A DNA stretch of 64,000 nt from an uncultured Bacilli bacterium (lineage in GTDB: Bacteria; Bacillota_I; Bacilli_A; RF39; UBA660). Below, piece by piece: positions 17,359 through 23,870 of the stretch (its first letter is position 1; the number at the start of each line of letters is the position of its first letter). A program made the translations under genes and the position numbers. The stretch covers positions 1 through 64,000 of the forward strand of contig CAKOLK010000005.1 of the NCBI GenBank assembly GCA_934096275.1, read 5' to 3'. The notes under the pieces were generated by a model. It was given only the letters and a program-made list of their open reading frames with translations. It made no database searches and was not told the DNA's origin.

Positions 17359-19059
17359 TTACATTTGGCTAGGTATTTCTATAATTAATAAACTAAGTAA
17401 TTTTTCCATAACAGTATATGTATAAGATAATAAATTAACCCAATCTTTTTTATTATCTAGATCTTCTAGATTAGAAATATTATTATTTTGATAGAAAGTA
17501 TTAGTTAATACTGCTAAATCATATAAGAACTCTGCTATATAATGAGGCATTCTTTCATCACAAGCACGTGTCACTACATTGTTTACTTCAAGTAATTTTT
17601 TTCTTAGATTTCGATCGTCTTCGTTATATATCTTATTACTTAAAACATTATCAACTAAGTTAGAATTAATAATTTTTCTAATTCTAACTGCAGTATATAG
17701 TATATATGGTCCAGTCTTACCATTTACATCTGCAAACTTTTCTATATCAAAGATATAATTTTTTTCACGATTATTTTGAAGATCAGCAAACTTTAATATT
17801 GAATTAACGATAATATCTATATCACTAGGTTTCATATTTTTATTAGATTCTTTTTTAGAGATAAATATTTGTTTAGTTTGTTCAATTAAATCATCTAGTT
17901 TTAAAGTTTCACCGCTTCTTGTTTTAAATGGTTTACCATCTGGTCCATTAATTGTACCAAATGCATCGTGTTCTAAAATGACACCATTAGTTAAGCCACT
18001 TATTTCGCAAGCTCTAAATACTTGTTCAAAATATAAGCTTTGTCTATTGTCTACGACATAAAGGATATAATCTGGTTTAAAGTCTTTCATTCTTTGATAA
18101 ATAGTAGCAAGGTCGCTAGTGGCATATAAGAATCCACCACTTTTTCCTTGGATAATAAGTGGAGGTACAAGTTTTTTATCATCTTCTTTAGCTACTCTTA
18201 TTATTTTAGCACCATCATCGACTTCTAAAACGCCTTTGGATTCGAAAAACTTCATTAAATCGTTCATGTATTTATAGCTATCTCTTTCACCATACCAATA
18301 ATCAAATGAAACTCCTAAATACTTATATATTCTTTTTATATCATTAAGTGATGCATCATACATTGCTTTGAAACATTCATTATATTCTTCATTATTTCCA
18401 TCTTGTAATTCTTTAGTAATTTTTCTACATTCACTTGCAACATCCTCATCAGTTTTACATAAAGCACTCATCTTTGGATATATGTCTTGTAGGATTTCAA
18501 TGTTTATATCTTTAGCACTAAGTCCCCTCTTTTTTAATCCATATATTACTTGTCCCATTTGAAGTCCAAAGTCTCCAAGGTGCACATCTCCGATTACTTT
18601 ATAACCTTTTTCTTTTAATATTTCATATATAGATTGTCCAATTATCGCAGGTCTAATATGTCCAACATGAAGAGGTTTAGCTATATTAGGACCTCCATAG
18701 TCTATTACACAGGTTTTATCTTCGTTAATTTTTTCTATACCAAAATTACCTGAAGAAATACTCTTATTAAGTTCGTTTAAAATAAGTTTATCACTTATTT
18801 TAATATTAATAAAACCAGGTTTTGCAAAAACTACAGAATCAAAGTAATCATCAAAATCTGAGCAATTATTAATCATATTAGTAATATGTTCTCCGACTTC
18901 AATAGGATTTTTTCTTTCTTCTTTTGCTATTTGAAAAACACTATTAATTTGATAATCACATAGCTCTGGTCTATTGGAAATACTTACCTTAGCATATTTT
19001 TCGTCTAAATTGTTTTCTTTAAAAATATTAAGTATTTTACTTTCTAATTTTTCTTTCAT
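17359..19059 (-). CDS. argS: Arginyl-tRNA synthetase
   Basis: Class I synthetase, 566 residues. Visible parts are the amino-terminal Arg-specific domain (1-100), CVIDYGGPNIAKPLHVGHIRP with the HIGH-type HVGH (about 118-140), a KMSK-position segment FKTRSGETLKLDDLI near 375-390 (KMSK replaced, as in many ArgRS), and the DALR anticodon-binding domain from about 450. The ATG at 19059 follows AAAGGGTGATTTAT and is preferred to a GTG three codons upstream. Expression is controlled by the T-box leader upstream, which senses uncharged tRNA-Arg. Confidence 0.95.
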   Translation of the reverse strand: MKEKLESKILNIFKENNLDEKYAKVSISNRPELCDYQINSVFQIAKEERKNPIEVGEHITNMINNCSDFDDYFDSVVFAKPGFINIKISDKLILNELNKSISSGNFGIEKINEDKTCVIDYGGPNIAKPLHVGHIRPAIIGQSIYEILKEKGYKVIGDVHLGDFGLQMGQVIYGLKKRGLSAKDINIEILQDIYPKMSALCKTDEDVASECRKITKELQDGNNEEYNECFKAMYDASLNDIKRIYKYLGVSFDYWYGERDSYKYMNDLMKFFESKGVLEVDDGAKIIRVAKEDDKKLVPPLIIQGKSGGFLYATSDLATIYQRMKDFKPDYILYVVDNRQSLYFEQVFRACEISGLTNGVILEHDAFGTINGPDGKPFKTRSGETLKLDDLIEQTKQIFISKKESNKNMKPSDIDIIVNSILKFADLQNNREKNYIFDIEKFADVNGKTGPYILYTAVRIRKIINSNLVDNVLSNKIYNEDDRNLRKKLLEVNNVVTRACDERMPHYIAEFLYDLAVLTNTFYQNNNISNLEDLDNKKDWVNLLSYTYTVMEKLLSLLIIEIPSQM

Positions 19060-19084
19060 ATAAATCACCCTTTCAATAAAAAAG

Positions 19085-19278
19085 ATCTATAAAATAAGGA
19101 CGAAAGACTCCGTGGTACCACCTTACTTCATAGAACTCTATGCACTCTTTTTTTAACGCAAAACTACGTTTAAGCTCAAAGATACGTTCATAAAACACTT
19201 ATTATTAGGTTTTCACTATCCCTAACTCACTAAAACAGTAATCTTTATTACTACTTCTTTTCATTGCTTAATAATATA
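19085..19278 (-). promoter_or_regulatory. T-box riboswitch leader of argS
   Basis: Between the promoter and argS, the minus strand has the conserved T-box core AAGGTGGTACCACGG (rc of 19110-19124 region), followed by GAGTCTTTCGTCCTTATT and a T-rich tract, the expected terminator part. The antiterminator would use the GGTGGTACCACG segment, whose TGG pairs with the free acceptor end of uncharged tRNA. A GAACGTATC segment upstream (19182-19190) has CGT, an Arg codon, in a position compatible with the specifier loop; that codon assignment is tentative. Gene context (argS) and core motif agree, so the T-box call is firm. Confidence 0.9.
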
Positions 19279-19283
19279 GGAAA

Positions 19284-19312
19284 ATAATAACAAAAAAACT
19301 TTTCCTTGTCAA
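19284..19312 (-). promoter_or_regulatory. Promoter of the argS T-box transcript
   Basis: Minus strand TTGACA, a 17-base spacer, TATTAT. It lies just upstream of the T-box leader and 24 bases downstream of the last tandem RNA unit. Confidence 0.85.
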
Positions 19313-19338
19313 TAGTTTCCAATAAAATAATTTTAGGC

Positions 19339-19404
19339 AAAAAAAATAGACCGCTACCGAAAATAGCTATCTTACAAAAAACAACTCAATGTTTTTTTCC
19401 CTGC
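19339..19404 (-). ncRNA. Candidate small RNA, array copy 5 (argS side)
   Basis: Promoter -35 at 19435-19440, -10 at 19411-19416; start near 19404 is inferred from the -10. The second hairpin is of the GATAG...GCGGTC type and is followed by an eight-T run. Confidence 0.6.
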
Positions 19405-19452
19405 ATATATAATATAACATAACCAGTAATACTATGTCAACTATATTTGGGT

Positions 19453-19518
19453 AAAAAAATAGACCCCTATCCGAAAATAGCTGCCTTACAAAAAACAACT
19501 CAATGTTTTTTTACTTGC
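19453..19518 (-). ncRNA. Candidate small RNA, array copy 4
   Basis: -10 at 19525-19530, seven-T run at 19453-19459. 5' end of the GCAAGTA type, second hairpin of the GGCAG...GGGGTC type. Confidence 0.6.
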
Positions 19519-19566
19519 TCATATAATATAACATATCTAGTAATACTATGTCAACTATATTTGGGC

Positions 19567-19632
19567 AAAAAAATAGACCGCTATCCGAAAATAACTATCT
19601 TACAAAAAACAACTCAATGTTTTTTTCCCTGC
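19567..19632 (-). ncRNA. Candidate small RNA, array copy 3
   Basis: -10 at 19639-19644, seven-T run at 19567-19573. 5' end of the ATGCAGGG type. The second hairpin has GATAGTTAT facing ATAGCGGTC, pairing at eight of nine positions with G-U. Confidence 0.6.
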
Positions 19633-19680
19633 ATATATAATATAACATAACCAGTAATACTATGTCAACTATATTTGGGC

Positions 19681-19745
19681 AAAAAAATAGACCCCTACCG
19701 AAAATAGCTGCCTTACAAAAAACAACTCAATGTTTTTTTCCCTGC
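19681..19745 (-). ncRNA. Candidate small RNA, array copy 2
   Basis: -10 at 19752-19757, seven-T run at 19681-19687. A mosaic: 5' end like copies 3 and 5, second hairpin like copies 1 and 4, suggesting recombination between units. Confidence 0.6.
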
Positions 19746-19793
19746 ATATATAATATAACATATCTAGTAATACTATGTCAACTATATTTGGGC

Positions 19794-19858
19794 AAAAAAA
19801 TAGACCCCTACCGAAAATAGCTGCCTTACAAAAAACAACTTAATGTTTTTTTACTTGC
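19794..19858 (-). ncRNA. Candidate small RNA, array copy 1 (Abi side)
   Basis: -35 at 19889-19894, -10 at 19865-19870, seven-T run at 19794-19800. The promoter lies 17 bases downstream of the Abi_2 stop codon on the same strand. The first hairpin loop has one change (TTAAGT for TTGAGT). Confidence 0.6.
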
Positions 19859-19911
19859 ACATATAATATAACATAACCAGTAATACTATGTCAATATTTC
19901 TTATAAAGTTT

Positions 19912-20894
19912 TTATATTACATAATACTTTTTTATAATGCAATCAAAATAATGATAAACAGATTGTAATAACTCATTATTCTTATAATAATTTTTATTTC
20001 TTGGTATCCTATCATAAAACAAATCATTGATCTTTTTAGTTACACCATACTTCACACCATTACTAGTTACTATTTTATCAAACATATAAAGAGCATAAGT
20101 GATTTGTCTTATTCTTGAATTAGATAATTTTTTATATCTTGATTTTATACTTATATCACACCTATCTAAAAAATCAATAACTTCGATATGCGCTCTTTGG
20201 GTTTTATCTCTTACTCCTAAATCACTTAATATATTGGCATTATGGGCAACTGCGTTCCTTAACTTAACTATATCTTTCATTATATAAACATCTTCTTTTT
20301 CTTTCTTCAATCCATATTCACTAGTAAAAAACTCATAAAAATTGATAAGTTCACCCATTGTTATTATTTCTAAGAACTCCCAAATAGGTATGTTTTCTAA
20401 TCTATTATCTTTATCTATATCATATTTAGAAAAAATCTTTTTATAATAAGTGCTTGTAACTTTCTTTAAATACTATTGTGTAGTCTTTGTTCATTATTAT
20501 AATCATTTTCTAGATACATATTTACTATTCTATACCCATCTTCTTCATCAATCTTTTCAATAAGATTAAGTATTTTCAATTTTAAATAATGTTCTATATC
20601 CATTATTACATCATTAAGTACTAATCTAAGTTTCATATCAATTATAGATAGGTCTTTTAAATAAGCAAAATCTAAATCTAGATATTTACCTTCCATTTTA
20701 CCCGCAGGACTAGGATACTTTAAAAAATTATTCTTATAACAAGTAACATTATAATAATTATTATTAAACTTTAAATAAATAAACGCTTGCCTTTCACTAA
20801 ATAATTTAAACTTAATGTTTTTCTTTTTTAAATTATTAATCATATCTTTTGTACTCATCATTGGTTCTAGTACATTTTTAGTTATCATTTTCAT
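19912..20894 (-). pseudogene. Abi_2 (AbiD/AbiF-like) abortive-infection protein, frameshifted
   Basis: Two frames make one Abi_2 protein of about 325 residues. The first (20466-20894, 142 residues) has the family start and LDLDFAYLKDLSIIDMKLRL, typical of this HEPN family. The second runs from about 20455 to 19912 and has IPIWEFLEIITMGELINFY and the HEPN catalytic motif RNAVAH (R-x4-H). A -1 shift at GTATTTAAAG near 20466 would join them. No canonical slippery heptamer is in the correct phase, so mutation or assembly error is likelier than programmed shifting. Abi_2 proteins are RNA-cleaving phage-exclusion toxins related to the Cas13 ancestor. Start is supported by GGGAGGTG. The tandem RNA array follows at once. 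Confidence 0.7.
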
Positions 20895-20922
20895 AGCGCA
20901 CCTCCCAAAGAAAACTAAACTA

Positions 20923-20951
20923 AATATAACAAATATAAAATATTAAATCAA
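20923..20951 (-). promoter_or_regulatory. Promoter of the Abi_2 gene
   Basis: Minus strand TTGATT, 17 bases, TATATT. The -10 is identical to that of the five downstream RNA units. Confidence 0.65.
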
Positions 20952-20973
20952 GCAAGTTTAGGGTAACAAAAAA

Positions 20974-20989
20974 AACTCTATAAAGAGTT
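20974..20989 (-). terminator. Intrinsic terminator of spoIIGA-sigE
   Basis: Stem AACTCT/AGAGTT with a four-base loop and an eight-T run, touching the sigE stop codon. Confidence 0.8.
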
Positions 20990-21673
20990 CTAATTTTTAA
21001 TAACAGATTTTAATCTTTTAATAACTTTCTTTTCTATTCTAGATATATAAGATTGACTAATATTAAGCTTTTCTGCAACATCTTTTTGTGTCATCTCTTC
21101 ATAACCATTAAGACCATATCTTAAACACATTATTTCTTTATCTCTTTTATCAAGTTTATTTAATTCTTTTCTTAATAGTTGTTTATCTAATTCATCATCT
21201 AATCCTTTAGTAACTATATCCTTATCAGTACCCAATATATCCTCAAGATGAAGTTCATTTCCATCAGCATCAAAACTAAGGGATTCTTCAAAAGATATAT
21301 CAGTCTTACTTTTTTTAGTTTTTCTAAGATACATAAGTATTTCATTATCAATACATCTAGAGCAGTAAGTAGCAAGTTTTATATTCTTATCCTTAGAAAA
21401 AGTATTAATTCCTTTGATTAAACCAATAGAGCCTATGCTTACTAAATCTTCAAGATCAACTTTAGTATTTTCATATCTTTTAGCAAGAAAGACCACTAAT
21501 CTAAGATTATGTTCAATAAGTTTATTTCTAGCACTTGTATCTCCATTAAATGATAAATCAATTAATTTGTCTTCTTCTTCCTTTTCAAGTGGCGGAGGCA
21601 AAATATCAGTTGCCCCAACATAAAAAATATTATTCTTTCTAAATAACCTCTTTAAAAACATAATTATTTTCAT
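20990..21673 (-). CDS. sigE: Sporulation sigma factor SigE
   Basis: 227 residues, close to B. subtilis pro-SigE (239). An amino-terminal hydrophobic/basic pro-sequence (about 1-25) ends in FYVGATDILPPPLEKEEE, matching YYIGGSEALPPPLSKDEE. Region 2 shows NLRLVVFLAKRYENT and DLEDLVSIGSIGLIKGINTF. Region 4 has MTQKDVAEKLNISQSYISRI. It is the early mother-cell sigma factor, made inactive and activated by SpoIIGA. Its start overlaps the spoIIGA stop as ATGA, so the two are translationally coupled, the same arrangement as in Bacillus and Clostridium. Confidence 0.96.
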   Translation of the reverse strand: MKIIMFLKRLFRKNNIFYVGATDILPPPLEKEEEDKLIDLSFNGDTSARNKLIEHNLRLVVFLAKRYENTKVDLEDLVSIGSIGLIKGINTFSKDKNIKLATYCSRCIDNEILMYLRKTKKSKTDISFEESLSFDADGNELHLEDILGTDKDIVTKGLDDELDKQLLRKELNKLDKRDKEIMCLRYGLNGYEEMTQKDVAEKLNISQSYISRIEKKVIKRLKSVIKN

Positions 21674-22446
21674 TCAATCATCTCCTTATGCAGTATTATA
21701 TCAGTATCATATAGATGAAATTTGTCATTTGATAACCCAATTAATACATTATATTTATAACCAATATCTTTTATGTATAACTTATCACAAAAAATGCATT
21801 TCATTAGTCCTTTTCCACTTATAGTATTATAAGGAACCATTATAAAAGAATCATATAAAATACTAATTCCTTTATTTAAAATAATAATAGGTTTATTAAA
21901 ATAGGGATCATATAAATTATTACCAGTATCTAAATAACCATTTAATTTAAGCACTTGATCTTTATTATATAAAACAACACTATATATATTAGATACATTA
22001 TTCTTGTACACTTTATTTATATAAGAATATAACTCAATAATTAATAAAGAACCAAGTAACACTATAATATTATTAAGATTAAAACCATTAGTAAAAAGTA
22101 TTACACCAGTAGATTTATTACCAAGTTGATTATTAATAAAGAAAAGTGATCCTCCGAGTATTATAGAAAGTAATATTAAATATATAAAATTAGTAAATGT
22201 ATATTTAAAGCTTTTAAAAGAAAAAGTAATAAGTAGCATAATAACTCCGAGTAAGAGTTTAATAAAGAAATATATAAAACCATTTATAGATATAAAAAGT
22301 ATAAAAATAGTAAACCCTCCGAATATAGAACCAAGTAATAATCTTGTTCTAGAAGCATTTCTTTTTAATATAATATTTATTCCATATAAAAGAATAAGAT
22401 CAAATAAGAAATTAATAAAAAAAATATAATCTACATATATAGTCAT
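21670..22446 (-). CDS. spoIIGA: SpoIIGA, sigma-E processing aspartic protease
   Basis: 258 residues: five or more amino-terminal membrane helices (about 1-135), then a soluble protease domain with the aspartic motif GYLDTGNNLYDP (about 172-183) and a later hydrophobic-hydrophobic-glycine pattern. It cleaves the SigE pro-sequence at the septum in response to the forespore signal SpoIIR. It is the first gene of the spoIIGA-sigE operon, translationally coupled to sigE. Confidence 0.92.
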   Translation of the reverse strand: MTIYVDYIFFINFLFDLILLYGINIILKRNASRTRLLLGSIFGGFTIFILFISINGFIYFFIKLLLGVIMLLITFSFKSFKYTFTNFIYLILLSIILGGSLFFINNQLGNKSTGVILFTNGFNLNNIIVLLGSLLIIELYSYINKVYKNNVSNIYSVVLYNKDQVLKLNGYLDTGNNLYDPYFNKPIIILNKGISILYDSFIMVPYNTISGKGLMKCIFCDKLYIKDIGYKYNVLIGLSNDKFHLYDTDIILHKEMIE

Positions 22447-22528
22447 AATACCACCTAAACTATTATATAAATTATATTTTAAATATTTTGTCGATTATAA
22501 TATGACTAAGCACTAATAACTAAAGTCC

Positions 22529-22761
22529 TTAGTCATATATAAAACCATATTTTTTTAATAATATTTTATAATCATACTCACTAATAACTTTATTACACCA
22601 ATATGATTTTGCATTAACATCAAGAATAGGAAACTTCATATCATAATAAGTTCATGAATTATTTCAAGCAAGTCTTTTGGTAATTTAGAATAATTATAAG
22701 AAATACTATAATCATAAAGCGGTTTATCCGTCTTAAAAGAATCTTTATTTTGTTTTATAAT
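22529..22761 (-). pseudogene. Small frameshifted gene remnant
   Basis: After GGAGGT, one frame reads IIKQNKDSFKTDKPLYDYSI and ends ...LLEIIHELIMI. A second frame, overlapping it, reads MKFPILDVNAKSYWCNKVIS and ends KKYGFIYD. Restoring one T in CTTATTATGATATG would fuse them to one protein of about 77 residues. No family recognised. An inverted repeat ATGACTAAG/CTTAGTCAT spans its 3' end (22502-22536). The rest of the 374-bp gap between spoIIGA and the DUF4097 gene holds nothing else I can identify. Confidence 0.4.
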
Positions 22762-22819
22762 ACTTACCTCCATCACTTCATATTAATTGTATCATATTTT
22801 TTAAATACAAAAAAAGACA

Positions 22820-23629
22820 TTATCTAATGATAATATCTCCTTTTACAGAATTAACTTTTAATTGATAAGTACCTTTATATGATTTAGCTACTATTTTATC
22901 ACCAAGAGTATCAGAAACATCAACTGAAGCATTCTTAATTCCCTTAATAGATATATCTCCATCACGAGACTCTACAACACTATTATTAGTGAGATTAAAC
23001 TTATTTATTGTTATATCTCCCTCAACCGACATAACTGAAGCTTCATCTTTAATATCAGAAATAACAACATCTGAATCAATAACATCAAGATCAAGAACTC
23101 TTACTTTATTAATAGAAACATCTCCATCATCAGATTTAACAGTTAATTTATTAATCTTAGATAAACATATATCTCCATCAGTAGTTTCAATATTAGCATT
23201 AATATTAAAATTATTCTTAATAGAAACATCTCCGTCAGTAGAATTAACATTTAGTGTTCCAATATAACTCTTTGGAAGAATAACCATAACCTTTTGTTTT
23301 AAAAAACCATTCTTATGAGAAAACTTATGATTAATCATTTCTATATTTAAATCTTTATTAGTAGAAGTACTTATATCAATATTTTCTTTATCATTACCAT
23401 AGTATTTAACTATTATTTTATCATTCGAGCCAGTTTTTACTTCAAGATCATAATATAACATATTAAAATTAATATTATTCACACCAGATATATTATACTC
23501 ATTAGTATATGCTAGATTAAGTCTTAAGTCAAATATTCCACATAAATTAAGTAAAAACATTAGAGTACATAGTATAACAGTTATTAGTATTATTAGATTA
23601 TTTCTATATATTTTTTTATTTTCTTTCAT
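22820..23629 (-). CDS. DUF4097 beta-strand-repeat protein
   Basis: 269 residues. A lysine-rich start and one membrane helix (about 11-32), then a domain of repeated short beta strands with the recurrent motif (S/T)xDGD(V/I)(S/C)I, seen five times between about 130 and 230, which likely forms a beta-helix. This is the DUF4097/LiaX-like family of surface or membrane-anchored proteins, some of which sense envelope stress. No catalytic residues are recognised. It sits downstream of the 733-residue surface protein with an 80-base gap. Confidence 0.8.
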   Translation of the reverse strand: MKENKKIYRNNLIILITVILCTLMFLLNLCGIFDLRLNLAYTNEYNISGVNNINFNMLYYDLEVKTGSNDKIIVKYYGNDKENIDISTSTNKDLNIEMINHKFSHKNGFLKQKVMVILPKSYIGTLNVNSTDGDVSIKNNFNINANIETTDGDICLSKINKLTVKSDDGDVSINKVRVLDLDVIDSDVVISDIKDEASVMSVEGDITINKFNLTNNSVVESRDGDISIKGIKNASVDVSDTLGDKIVAKSYKGTYQLKVNSVKGDIIIR

Positions 23630-23669
23630 AATTTAAACTCCTTTTTAATTATTATTTAATTAACCATAT

Positions 23670-23870
23670 CAGACACAGTTAAGTGAAAATGGTCTGGTCA
23701 AAGGGTCCGTCAGTCCAGAGCGCCAGGAAGCACGGCACGAGCAGAGTAGTAAGTGTAAGCAGAACCGTAGTAGTGGCTGAAGCGGAACGCGCCGGCGCTA
23801 GCACCATCGCTATAGGACCCACCACGGAGGAACCAAGGGGTGGAACTGCTAGGAAAGTTGGCGTAATCTG
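23670..23870 (-). other. GC-rich variable-region-like 3' end
   Basis: Bases 23701-23820 are 60% G+C by hand count in DNA otherwise near 27%. On the minus strand they encode LRGGSYSDGASAGAFRFSHY and on to ARAVLPGALD. Of the 26 codons between RGG and RAVL, 25 end in C or T, one in G and none in A, although A-ending codons dominate elsewhere in the gene. The G+C rise continues about 35 bases past the stop. The sequence fits the carboxy end of C-type-lectin/FGE-fold targets of diversity-generating retroelements, where AAY template codons become NNY. The retroelement itself is not in the window, so the assignment is inference. Confidence 0.5.

Larger units (their letters stand above)
19336..19894 (-). 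repeat. Five tandem ~114-bp units, each a promoter-RNA-terminator cassette
   Basis: Five head-to-tail units begin at 19336, 19450, 19564, 19678 and 19791 (lengths 114, 114, 114, 113, about 104). All keep TTGACA, an 18-base spacer and TATATT on the minus strand, then a hairpin AAAAAACA/TGTTTTTT with a 6-base loop, then a second hairpin around CTAT...TTTCGG...ATAG, then TCTATTTTTTT. Copies differ at a few places: the 5' end is ATGCAGGG or GCAAGTA-like, and the second stem uses GAT or GGC opposite GTC, so pairing is kept. The array directly follows a broken Abi_2 gene (17 bases from its stop) and precedes the argS promoter. It looks like five copies of a small-RNA gene. Confidence 0.85.

Noticed and set aside
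19447..19650. Plus-strand open frame across the tandem array
   Set aside because: It is just the translated repeat (MGKKIDPYPK repeated) with no ribosome site, antisense to the apparent promoters.
19336..19894. Tandem array as a CRISPR locus
   Set aside because: Units are ~114 bp with no short repeats separated by unique spacers, and no cas gene is nearby.
20440..20480. Programmed -1 frameshift in the Abi_2 gene
   Set aside because: TTTAAAG is not in the right phase for a canonical slippery heptamer, and re-pairing at ATT is poor; mutation or error is likelier.
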